Shown: piece by piece, positions 1-9,675 of the stretch
Position numbering within the stretch: position 1 is the stretch's first letter
Layout of the letters: every line of letters starts with the position of its first letter
Origin: Pyrus communis
Taxonomy: Eukaryota; Streptophyta; Magnoliopsida; Rosales; Rosaceae
DNA length: 64,000 nucleotides
Assembly: GCF_963583255.1 (NCBI RefSeq)
Contig: NC_084805.1
Span: 3,365,060-3,429,059 of the forward strand
Direction of reading: 5' to 3'
Translations under genes and position numbers: made by a program
Notes under the pieces: generated by a model
Seen by the model: only the letters and a program-made list of their open reading frames with translations
The model's database searches: none
Told to the model about the DNA's origin: nothing

Positions 1-1
1 A

Positions 2-442
2 GTTTCTGAGGAGACAAATAGGAAAAAGTTCTCCTTATGGGCTTTTGAGGAATTTGAGAAGGGTAACATCAAGGGAATTGTCGATAAAAGGTTAGTTGAC
101 CAGGATGTTGATATGGATCAAGTGAAGAGAGCGATTCAGGTAACCTTCTGGTGCATACAGGAACAACCATCTCACAGGCCGATGATGGGAAAGGTTTTGC
201 AGATGCTGGAAGGAATTACAGATATTGAAACCCCGCCAGGCCCAAGGGCTGCCATCGAAGGGTCTGCCGGTGGAACCATCATGAATGTGAGCAGTGATAT
301 CAGCACTCTATCCGCTACTGCAGCCTCAGCCCCAGCTCCCTCCTCATCTTCATCATTGCAAGTTTCAGGAGTATCGCCGCTAACATCAGGGAGGAATACG
401 GAGAAGGCAACTGCATCCCTTATACAGTCAGACGCAAATTGA
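2..442 (+). CDS. G-type lectin S-receptor-like kinase, 3' end only (5' part outside window)
   Basis: The first 442 bases encode the last 146 residues of a receptor-like Ser/Thr kinase and a TGA stop. They cover the end of the kinase C-lobe and a Ser/Ala/Pro-rich cytoplasmic tail ending in QSDAN. The reading frame is open from base 2. The stretch aligns without gaps to the 3' end of the complete gene at 9676-12219: base 1 matches 11778 and both stops fall at the same offset of 11,777. A few substitutions change residues, so this is a diverged paralogue from a segmental duplication. The family is the At1g34300-like G-type lectin (SD-type) receptor kinases of the plasma membrane, whose ligand is unknown. 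Whether the 5' part is intact cannot be seen here. Confidence 0.9.
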   Translation, partial: VSEETNRKKFSLWAFEEFEKGNIKGIVDKRLVDQDVDMDQVKRAIQVTFWCIQEQPSHRPMMGKVLQMLEGITDIETPPGPRAAIEGSAGGTIMNVSSDISTLSATAASAPAPSSSSSLQVSGVSPLTSGRNTEKATASLIQSDAN

Positions 443-2031
443 ATTTCATTTCCACACCTGTTTCCTTCTTGTATTCTACCTCTACTTATCCAATTCAATA
501 CAGTGAAACTAGGAAGTCGTAGTGTTAGTTTCATATTAAGACAATATTTTTGATTTGTTATCGTGTAAAATTGTTTATAATTGTATAATATCAGATCAAG
601 TTCATTGAAGAAACATGTAAGTTATGCACCCAGTGAGAGAACTGGTATTATCAAAACTTCCAAGTGTTTTTGAACCCATAATTGGCCTATCGAACATTGA
701 ATATCAAGCTATACTTCTGGAGAAGAATTGCTCGTCTGCCATGAATTTCCTCAGTAAGCCAGGACAACTTCATGGCAATCATGCTATTGCTTTTAATTTT
801 TCTTTTCCTAACAAGCAGTTTGGAACCTCGGGCTTTTAATCTCCTTCTGCAGTAAGCGATTATATTGCATTTACACAGCTACTATAAAGACAATTTTTCT
901 TGTCAAATACACCATTTAGTTTCTTTTAAGCTGTACACTCTGGAGCTGGCATTTTGCAGGGCATCAAGATCAAGTGGATATAAATGGGATGGCATTGATG
1001 GTTGCACCTGCATTGTTATGTAAGGTATCATGTCTTGTTTTTCTTCTTACCTCATGTGCTTTTCCAGAAGCTATTTGATGATCCAAAGGATGATGACTTG
1101 CTATTTGTGTTTTGGTTGTAATTCTACAGAGTAAATGACCTAAGGGTACAAACTTAAACTCAACATCCATACTTTGGGGTTACATTGTGAGCAGGTATTG
1201 GTGTTCTGTGTTTTTGTTTCTTGTTTACATGTTAATATTTACCAACTGCATCCGAGTGTGCATATTTTGAAATGTTAGCGGCTCATTACTCGAGGATTTT
1301 CTTTCGTAAAAGAACCCCTTATGCTTCACCATGTGTTTCATCATGTAACTGCTAGCTATGAAGGAACCTGTAGTGAATTATTCTTTTGAACTTGTTGAAA
1401 TATAGAAGGGTCTCTTTAATAATCACCAGCATTTGGTTTCGCTAATCTCTAGTTCTAATTGGAGCCAATTTCTGGGGCTAATTAGTTTTGTGGTATATGG
1501 TATAGAAAGAAATTATTGATTTCAGAATTCAGTTGACTCTTACCAAGAAGATTTAAAGGTCATAGTCAAGCTAGTCTTCATGCCTTTATGCTCTAACATG
1601 TGCAGAGATTTTGTGTTTTATTTGTTAGATAAATGTACAGAAGGTTCCGCTTTGATTAATGGATTATTTTCTTTGCTAATGTGAATCTGTGATACGCTTA
1701 GATAAGCAGTTAGGTATTTATTTTTTCATACGAATGAGATGTAATGTGAATTAAAATTTTCTTTTTACAAGGGCCAATATTTCTGGATTCATCATTCATA
1801 TTTAATTTCTTATCTCCTAATTTATCTTTTAGTTATGTGAGCTCTTATTTCTGGTTTCTGGAGCGAATAAACCTTTAATTTCCTTTGCAATTGTGTGTTT
1901 CAATAATGTGTATATAATTGGCTCTTCTAGGTTGTACCCAATCAAGCTTGGTACTTGGTAGTTATGCATTCGCATGTCGTTCATGAAGGTTTCGTCATGT
2001 GCATATTTCTTCCTTTCATAATATTTTTATC
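443..2031. other. Duplicated 3' flank of the lectin kinase (copy 1)
   Basis: This non-coding stretch matches 12220-13809 with only scattered substitutions and small indels, so the duplication includes about 1.6 kb downstream of the kinase stop. Similarity ends in the AT-rich run near 2031 (13809 in the other copy). Beyond that point this copy continues into unrelated sequence, while the other runs into a MATE gene fragment. No gene is visible. The short ORF at 624-839 is present in both copies but changes at residue-altering sites and resembles nothing I know. Confidence 0.85.
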
Positions 2032-2094
2032 TAACGTTTGTTATTGCCCAAGTACTACGTCTTTGTTGATTTTTTACTTTTTCAAAGGATTAAT

Positions 2095-2800
2095 GTGAAA
2101 TGCTCTGTGGCTGATTACTTGGTGCCCTTCTTTTGTAAAAGGAGCCCTTGTCTTTAACCATGTGAGACATCATGTAAGTTTGTAACTGCTTTGCTAGGAG
2201 GGAAGCATGCAAGCGGTTTAGGAAAAACTGTGTGAAAAGAAAGGTTCCTTTAGTGAATCATTCTTTTGTATTGCTAAGCGGTGCTATGTATATATTATAT
2301 AAACAGTGTACATCAGTCATTCTATACTGTATAAGCATGATCGTCTTCTCCCTCTCTTGATATTTTGCAGCATACGATTCATGGCATAGAAAGTTATTTT
2401 TTATTTTGGAAGTTTGATTCCTCATACAAAGTGATTTATAGGTCATAGCCGAGATAGCCTCCATGCCTATTCACACATACAAAAGTTTCTGATTAAGTTG
2501 TTAAAGTTCTGATGTACAAAATGCCTTTCATTGATTGATTGATTATTTTTCTCCTATGTTGAAAAGTGAGGAAAAAATTCTCTGTAATCAAATGCTAACA
2601 TTTCATCGTTGTTGATAGCTATTAAGTGTTGACAGTGACTTGTTTGTGAGTATGGTATGCCTTTTTTAAAAGAGTATGCTTCTACAAAATTGCTTATGTT
2701 TGTAAAAGGATTTCATTCACTCTATGATTATTGATGGATGTCGATGTTGTTAAAGTCATCTTATAAGGTTTGCATGTTTGTCTTGGTACGCTACCGATGT
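2095..2800 (+). repeat. Degenerate second copy of the 1262-1990 flank
   Basis: By eye, several ordered blocks here repeat those at 1262-1990: the block ending in the 'accatgtg...catcatgtaa' motif (about 1330 and 2160), the 'gaatcattcttttg' block (about 1376 and 2254), and the 'ggtcatag..gctag..t.catgcct' block (about 1558 and 2440). The spacing implies an old tandem duplication of roughly 0.9 kb. The copies are strongly diverged and non-coding. Confidence 0.5.
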
Positions 2801-2884
2801 TGTTGGTGCCTGTACAGAGAATGTGATATTTCATCGAAGGCACTGAAGTAGACAACATGGCTTTCACAACATTTTTTTTCGCAT

Positions 2885-3143
2885 TATTATTGCATTTTGT
2901 GTGTCTTCAAGAGTCGAGGCTAAAGTTTGGTCTTTCAGTGACATGATCCAAATGGTGACTTTAAACTATGGTCTCACTCATTATTCTGATTCTGCAGCTC
3001 AAATGCTACTCCTGAATCCTGTTACAGGTGCCCTGCATTCTGAAGTTACCACGGAGTTTTCTGCTTTTGCTGCTCCTGCAGATGCAACCTTTTCAATGCC
3101 CGTGGATGTTAAAGGAATTCTACCATCGTTTTTGGTCGAATAA
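2885..3143 (+). other. Possible terminal exon or gene remnant, unrecognised
   Basis: An open stretch follows an acceptor-like 'cttcaag' and runs to a TAA at 3143. It encodes about 80 residues with balanced, protein-like composition, including the segments 'LLLNPVTGALHSEV' and 'FSMPVDVKGILPSFLVE'. It is GC-richer than its surroundings. It could be the last exon of a gene whose earlier exons lie upstream, or a decayed fragment. I do not recognise the family, and no convincing upstream exon was found, so coding status is uncertain. Confidence 0.25.
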
Positions 3144-4004
3144 AAGGTCTCGTTCTTGTTCTATATAATCTTGCAAGAATGTATCAGGCGGAACAGAAAG
3201 CAAATTTGTGGATCTGTCTCCAACACATACAAGTAATTTTTCATCCCGACGACGTTCATTTTGGCTCATGTTTGTACTAGTTTTTGTTGGCTTTCACTTG
3301 TGCTAATTGCTCCACCAGGACCACCACAACTTTCGAATAATTTCCTTTCAAAAGGAGATCGTACCCGCTGCACAATAGACCCATAAATCAAACTTCCTAA
3401 ATATGGAAAGAAAGAGTCAAAATATAAAATAAGAAAAAACTCAAATAAAAAAGATGCGTTATTTTGAACATGGATATACGAGGACTAATAGAATGAAATC
3501 CTCCTGTGCATATATGTCCGAAGGCTAATTTATTGATTTGTTCTTCAAAACTGTCATAATTGAATCATTTCACCTCACTTACGTTCATGCTGACAGAAAT
3601 ATGGTAATTTTAAAAGTTTGGTTGAAATGTCGATTTAGTTCCTGAATTATAATTTTACGTACCATTTTGGGATGAAAAATTTCATGTACCAAATGTTGAA
3701 AATTAAAAAACTTTATGGTAGTAAACTGAGATTAACCCAAATGAAAAAGACAATGAAAATTAGTTTTTTTTCTCACCTTGGTGTGGCATGAAGACAAAAA
3801 CAGCAACGAAAAATGGTCCTTTGCATGGCAAATGAAGAAGATTGATGCGGGAGGGGAAACAAATATCCTCTAGCTTTCTCTCTCTTGTAGGGTAGAATAA
3901 ATTGCTCTCTGTAGTTGATTTAATACCTACTTAAGGTAAACTTAAATAGACTTTGGAAGTGATTTATTTCCCTTTCCTAATGATCTAATTTTCAATTAAA
4001 GTGG
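3144..4004. other. AT-rich spacer, no gene seen
   Basis: No open frame of protein-like composition and no RNA gene are seen here. The sequence becomes strongly AT-rich after about 3400. Confidence 0.6.
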
Positions 4005-4787
4005 GAATCTACATCAAAATAGAAAATAATCTTATGTTTCCTAAAGCAAGGAAGATCTCTACATATATTGCCCTTTCCTGTGAGTAGCCCAACAAGTGTG
4101 GGGGCATTTGTGGAGCAAAAAAACATCAAGAAAATTATGGAGGTGACACTTGGACTTTTGGGTTAAAAAGACAAAATTACCTTTGAGGCACACTGGAATT
4201 CCCACGTGGATGCAACGGACAAGGACGGCTCAATCAAGGAAGAGTCAAAAGGTGATCAAAATGATATTTATTTAAATCTCTCTCATCATTCCTCATTAAA
4301 TCCTTATTCAAAATGTAACTCCCAAATTTCCTATTTATTATGTGAAATAATATCTTGCAATTATTCACCCAATTACACCATATATGGATGTCCACTATTC
4401 TCCAAATAGGGTCGGCCACTCCCCTATAAATAGCATTATTATCCCAATAAAAAGCTAAGTCATTTGCTACCCACAAACTTCTAAACACATTCTTTTCAAA
4501 ATTTTAAACACCATATATGGATGTCCACTATTCTCCAAATAGGGTCGGCCACTCCCCTATAAATAGCATTATTATCCCAATAAAAAGCTAAGTCATTTGC
4601 TACCCACAAACTTCTAAACACATTCTTTTCAAAATTTTAACTTTGGCATCAAAGATTCTTTAGCCAAAGGCACCCCATTCATCGTGAGCGTGCGAGGCTT
4701 TTGGCCTTAATCTTAGGTGTTATTATTTTGCAGGTGCATTTTCGTCAAAGAAGAAGACAGCGGAAATTTACATCCACATTCGTGACA
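4005..4787 (+). mobile_element. LTR-retrotransposon 3' fragment: internal tail, PPT and 3' LTR (family A)
   Basis: The LTR runs from TGTGGAGC at 4109 to CATCCACATTCGTGACA at 4787 (TGT...ACA ends). Directly upstream is a purine-rich GTGTGGGGGCATT, a likely polypurine tract, and about 100 bases of internal sequence. The same internal tail, PPT and LTR occur in reverse at 18720-15382, which fixes the boundaries. The LTR contains a TATA box (CTATAAATAG). The element is truncated on its 5' side near 4005, so gag and pol are missing. The related block at 15-28 kb identifies the family as a Tat-type Ty3/gypsy element. Confidence 0.8.
4375..4640 (+). repeat. 133-bp tandem duplication of the LTR core promoter
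   Basis: Bases 4375-4507 and 4508-4640 are essentially identical direct repeats of 133 bp. Each contains the TATA box CTATAAATAG and the following AATAAAAAG segment, so this LTR has two complete core promoters in tandem. The other family A copies in the window have one. Confidence 0.95.
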
Positions 4788-5551
4788 TGCTAAAATGCAA
4801 ACTCCCACTTGTGCATCATTACATATTTGAAATAACCAGAAGATAGTCCATTGCATGATCATTTCATTGCGATCATATCAAAAATATTGTTCCATTGTCT
4901 GAGAAACCCTACAATTTTTTGTCGAATACAACTTAATAAAAGGGAAGTAAGGTATTAAAATGATCTAAATAATTCTAAACACAAGTCTTGCATATGACTT
5001 ATATTGAATGGAAAACTTAACTGAGTTAGGAGAAGATGACAAATTGTTTAAAATTTTAATTTATATGACAAATTTAAAAATAAGTACAAGTTCAATGACA
5101 TTTCAAAAATTTCCCCAAAATAAAATCTTAAAATTATGAATTAGAACAACCATATATATATAGTAACCCAAAATCTAATTATAAATAAAAACTTAACCAC
5201 TCATTTCTAACACGTGCAAGAGCATGAACGTGAAATTTGTGGTCGAGTTTTTTAACGTTTTTTTAAATTGTGAGTAAGTTAAATTTAGTCCAATTCATTT
5301 TGAAATTTTAAGATCCGTCCCATAAGCAAGAAGATGTCAAAGACGAGTCACATTTTTATTAAAATAAAAATAAAAATAAAAATAGAGCATTATTATGACT
5401 TACTCAAACCCTAATGAGACGCAGATTGAATACATTAACATTGACATGTTCTAATTCATTGTACAATTGAAGAAAAAAAAAACTTGACTCTAAGGAGGAA
5501 AGGAAGACAGGATTTGCTGCTAAACTCAACTGGACTAAGAAATAGTCATTT
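4788..5551. other. AT-rich spacer, no gene seen
   Basis: Very AT-rich sequence with short (AAAAT)n stretches around 5358-5385. No coding or RNA gene signal was found. Confidence 0.6.
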
Positions 5552-5675
5552 GGTACTACGGTCTAGTGGTATTTATTTTCACTTGTAAGTGAGAGGTTTT
5601 AGGCTTTGAGACTAGAATCAAACCTGAGACCTTTCGTTTACAAGTGAAAATGAATAGCATCAGATCGTAGTACTA
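5552..5675 (-). repeat. SINE head arranged as an inverted repeat
   Basis: The arms 5552-5604 and 5622-5675 are imperfect reverse complements. Each carries a tRNA-like A box (GGTCTAGTGG in the left arm) followed by TTTTCACTTGTAA. The minus strand also shows a B-box-like AGGTTTGATTC. This looks like a tRNA-derived SINE of the same type as those at 58.6 and 60.8 kb, with its 5' end duplicated in inverse orientation, giving a roughly 124-base foldback. Confidence 0.6.
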
Positions 5676-5739
5676 AGTCACAATATAGATAATATTATTT
5701 GTTCACAAAAAAATAAAAATTGGACCAAGAAAGACGTGT

Positions 5740-6056
5740 AATTTTGTGAAGAAATAAAAGAGAACACTTAAATAAACACTGAAATTGTAAGAGACTCATT
5801 GTTTCCAATAAATTGTAAAAGACTTATTAAACACTTAAATAAACAACATTATATGTTTGCTCCACATGTTTTCATTATGTTCCGATACTTCATAATATAT
5901 ATGTCATTCTATTTTTTAGTTTATAATGAAATTATATATATTTTAAGTATAAACATACACTTATTTACACGAAATACAATAGATTTACTTAAATCCGCCT
6001 AGGCACTAGGCCCTAACTCACCACCCGACTAGCGCCTAACGTCTTTTAGAACCTTA
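5740..6056 (-). mobile_element. Truncated hAT-type element, same family as 25732-26331
   Basis: Read on the minus strand from 6056, the sequence begins AAGGTTCTAAAA, then TAGGCGCTAG and CCTAGGCGGATTTA. This matches the left end of the complete element at 25732 and the following AT-rich interior. The opposite terminal repeat is not found, so this is a one-ended remnant. Its inner limit is approximate. Confidence 0.6.
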
Positions 6057-6394
6057 ATATTCAAATCTTCTTTGAGATAGTGTAGTAGTGATTTTTTTTT
6101 TCTTTTGCTAAAAATGTTCAAGCATGTTTGCTGTTTATTTCTTAGGATGGTTTGTGGTGCAATTTCATTCAAGCATGATTCCAGAATCGAGAATCTGCAT
6201 GGACACAGCAATAGCAAAATCAACTAGCCCTTTCATGATTTCTTATTTAAGAAAAGCCAGCAAAGTTGTTACTTCTGAGTTTAATATCAAATTCACATTT
6301 AAAGCTTAATTCCCCTAAATTGACAAAAACCTTGAAGCAGTATAACCATGAACACTGTTTGTGTGCTGAAAACAAAGGGTTTAAATTTATTTTT

Positions 6395-6600
6395 AGGAAA
6401 TGATGAATACTTGAGGTAGACTTTGTGTGGAGTGTATGAAATGTGTGGGTGTGATGGTAGTTTCGATTAGTACGTTGAGTATATTAAGATAATTTTTAAT
6501 TTAAAAAATACGTACATGATATTTTAAGTATGTGAGATGTTTTCGTAAATATATGAAATGTTAATAAAATAATCCTAAATTAAAAAGTAAAGTGTGAGAT
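6395..6600 (+). repeat. Dispersed repeat, arm 1 of an inverted pair
   Basis: The block around 'acttgaggtagact...gtgtggagtgtatgaaatgtgtggg' through 'taaaaagtaaagtgtgagat' is the approximate reverse complement of 7440-7665. The two arms face each other across about 0.9 kb that holds a GC-richer segment (6640-6800) and a MITE. A third weaker relative lies near 7960-8110. The class is unknown. Confidence 0.5.
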
Positions 6601-6918
6601 AACGAGAGAGAGAGAGGAGAGAATTCTTCTTCGAAATAAAAAAATTGAAGTCCGGGAAAACAGAGATCCGACAGCATCAGTCAGAAGTTGCCAGGTCCAG
6701 CAGCGTCCATCAGTCTGTCGAGAGCCGTGATCTTCCCGAATACCCCGATTCCCTCACCCTTGCCTTTTCAACCAAGCTTTAACGCGTTAACTCATGTCCA
6801 AGTTGAAGGCTGGACTCTTTTTTCTCTAACCCCAACCCACGTCTTCAATTTTTGAGAAACTACTTTCCCTAAATAAAAATATTATTGACGGCTGGAAACC
6901 ACATCAACTAAAAGTTAC

Positions 6919-7281
6919 ACTATATTTGGATGAGAGAAATAAACATGAAATTTTGGTAAATATCAGAATTTATAAATTAACAAGTATCAATTCTTTTGTT
7001 TGAATTCATAAACATAGAAATTTAGAATTTTCGCGTGGAAAAAAAAAATTTGGAATTTGGGATCTCCAAATCCCAAGTTCAAATTCCATGTAAATATATG
7101 TCATTTCTCAATTTTTATGATTAAGAGTTTAAACATAACAAATTCCGTATTCAATTCCATTATTCTTTTAGGTTAACCAAACAAGAAAATTTACAAATTC
7201 TAGAAAATAAAATCTCGTCATTTCAATTTTCGTCATTTTAAAATTCCTTAGTAATCTTAAATTTCTTCACCCAAATATAGT
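6919..7281. mobile_element. MITE with ACTATATTTGG terminal inverted repeats
   Basis: The left end ACTATATTTGGATGA and the right end TCACCCAAATATAGT are inverted repeats bounding a 363-base AT-rich non-coding unit. A second one-ended copy of the left half is at 41780-41985, supporting a mobile family. No unambiguous target duplication was found. Confidence 0.65.
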
Positions 7282-7439
7282 AAGGAATTTAATAATGATT
7301 TGGTATGCTGCATTTTAAAAATCACAAAATAGTACGAGTGATTTTTGGTACAGTTGAGGTTAATTTTAGCATTCAAAAATGATATGTTTAATTTTAAATA
7401 TAAAATTTAAATTTGATAGTTTACAAGGCACTTTGATAT

Positions 7440-7665
7440 CCTTTTAAGATTTTCTCTTCATCTATATATCAAATTTAATTAGGCTTATTATATTAACATC
7501 TTACATATTGTTGAATACACCAGATATACTTAATACATCTCACACTTACTTTTTAAACTAAAATTATCTCCATACACCTCACTTACTACCAAATCTACCC
7601 TCACACCCCACACATTCCATACACTCCACATACCCCACACCAAAATCCACCTCAAGTCCTCATCT
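7440..7665 (-). repeat. Dispersed repeat, arm 2 of an inverted pair
   Basis: This is the reverse-complement partner of 6395-6600, recognised by the CA-rich run 'cccacacattccatacactccacat' and 'acacttactttttaaac'. It may mark the end of a larger composite element. Confidence 0.5.
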
Positions 7666-8460
7666 TGTACCCAAAAAAAAAAAAGAAATTTGAAGTCTTT
7701 GTCTTAGCACATTTGCCAACCTACAAATATCGGTTTTGACTACTGTATTCTTTACTTATTGCTTCTTCTTTTCCAGAACTGTGAAAAATCACTTCGGTTT
7801 GAGCAGTTCATCAATACCCATATCAGTCGTAGTCTTTAATTCATGAATAATGCATTACAGCAGATCAAGAAACTACATCATTCAAACTAAATTAAGAATA
7901 ACTAAATAGAGAATGAACAATAAGGGAAAGAACGGAAAAAAGTCAAAATCTTATTAAATGATTTGGGGTACAAGAAGAAAATAATGTTTAAAAAAAAAAA
8001 AAAAAAAAAACTTTTTAGGGCTTAAATAGTCATTTTATACAAGTCATTTAACATTAAATTTTGAGTGAGGTGTATTCAACAATTTGTGGGGTTCTAATAA
8101 AAAAAATCCTTTAATTATTATAATAAACATTTTAAACAAAAATAATAATAAAAACGGAAAATTCTATTCTAATCTTTGTCTAAGATTACTTTTTGAATAA
8201 AATCTTATCTAAGATTAAAAACTAATTCTAATCCTTGGCATTTAATTGTAATTTTTTAATATTAAATAGGTTGTAATAATTATTGAGTTTTTTGTTTGTA
8301 GGTTATATATTGATTCTCATAAATAATAAAAATGTTAATTATCATTGATAGTTATTATTAAGTTCCCATAATAAGAAAAGTCATATATCATCATATATTT
8401 TTCATTGTGCTTGAATTTCTCCATATATATGTATATGCATATTATGTACATATGTATGTT
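7666..8460. other. AT-rich spacer, no gene seen
   Basis: Contains a poly(A) run at about 7988-8010 and a weak relative of the 6395 repeat at 7960-8110. No coding or structured-RNA signal was seen. Confidence 0.5.
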
Positions 8461-8645
8461 TAGATGCTATAGTTAAGTACTGATACATTTGTACGCCGAT
8501 ACATTCGTACCAAAAGTTATGTACCGATATATTCTTTCCGAAACTTACGAACCGATAATTTTGTACCTATGAGTAATATAAGGTACCTAAAGTTATGTGC
8601 CGATACTTTCGTACCTATGAATAAAATAAGGTATCAAATGTTATG
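8461..8645 (+). repeat. Degenerate tandem repeat around 'TTATGTACCGATA'
   Basis: The core 'gttatgtaccgatattttcgtacc' recurs about four times with drift: around 8475-8515, 8516-8570, 8592-8625 and as a shortened unit near 8640. A longer part ending 'cctatgaataaaataaggta' is repeated at 8567 and 8612. It is a minisatellite-like tract with no coding frame. Confidence 0.55.
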
Positions 8646-9439
8646 TATAAATTGATTTTGCTTTGTTGTTGAATTTGTTTGATAATGAGAATTTGAATTT
8701 TGAATAAATTTTTATCTATTAATATGATTAGAGCACAAAATAAAAAAATATAATTATGGATGGGTAAAGAATTTCGAATGGTAAGTTTATAAATAATAAA
8801 TGTGCTACAATTACTTAAATATGGTAAGTTTTAAAAATAGGGACTTATATTAGATTTTGAAAACCATTCATGTTAAAATCTCAAAACAATTTTATTGAAA
8901 CCCTACAATCTAAGAGCCCCTAATAAAAATGATTAATTATATTTAATAATTAATTGAAAAAATTTGAAGTTGTCATTTTGGCAGAGGGTTACCAACCCAT
9001 GTCATGTAACATAAAATTTGACTTTTAAGTTGAAAAACATTGTTGTTGCCCTTGTTTTACTAGTAGTATTGACTTGACCATTCTGACACTCTTTTGAAGA
9101 TGCTCTTAGATATCAATTTTCTCAAACGACCAATCTTCCTTAATTTGTATGATTGGTCATCCCCATACGGTCTATGTTGAAGAGAATTATAATATTTTTT
9201 TAACATTTAATCTCACTAAAGGGGTTAATCTTAGGGGGTAAATAATGAACTCCAAACCATGTTATAGAATAAAATCAATGCTTTATTGATTTATGAAAAT
9301 TAAACCATTTGACTACAATGATACTAAAAGTAAACATGAGAGGTAATTTAACAAAATTGAATCATTTTGGTCATTAAAAATATTTGAAAAATCTCAATTA
9401 CCTAATTTGACTTTTACATTTCTATATGAGTTAAGGGCG
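8646..9439. other. AT-rich spacer upstream of the lectin kinase
   Basis: No gene was seen. Base composition changes abruptly near 9440, where the GC-richer leader of the kinase gene begins. Confidence 0.6.
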
Positions 9440-9675
9440 TTTGCATTTTGCTGTTCTCAGAGAAAGTAAAACCGGATGCGGCAGAAACGAGCTCGCATGA
9501 GTCAAACGCCGTGAATGACCCTTTCCCCAGATGTTTTGGCAGTCAAAGTCTTCTTCCATGGCATACCTCACCTCACTCCTGTCCTCCCTCCTCCTCCTTA
9601 AAACTCACCCAACTTTCTCCTCTGCCCACCCACCCACCGATGAACTGATACCCAGAATCCAACACTCACCCAAAA
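9440..9675 (+). promoter_or_regulatory. Presumed 5' leader of the lectin kinase gene
   Basis: A pyrimidine-rich, GC-richer tract (CCTCACTCCTGTCCTCCCTC and similar) sits directly before the ATG at 9676, as is common for plant 5' UTRs. Its limits are inferred from composition only. I could not identify a decisive TATA box. Confidence 0.4.

Noticed and set aside
624..839. 71-residue ORF conserved in both copies of the kinase flank (also 12399-12614)
   Set aside because: It is shared only because the DNA was recently duplicated. Several differences alter residues and no family is recognisable.
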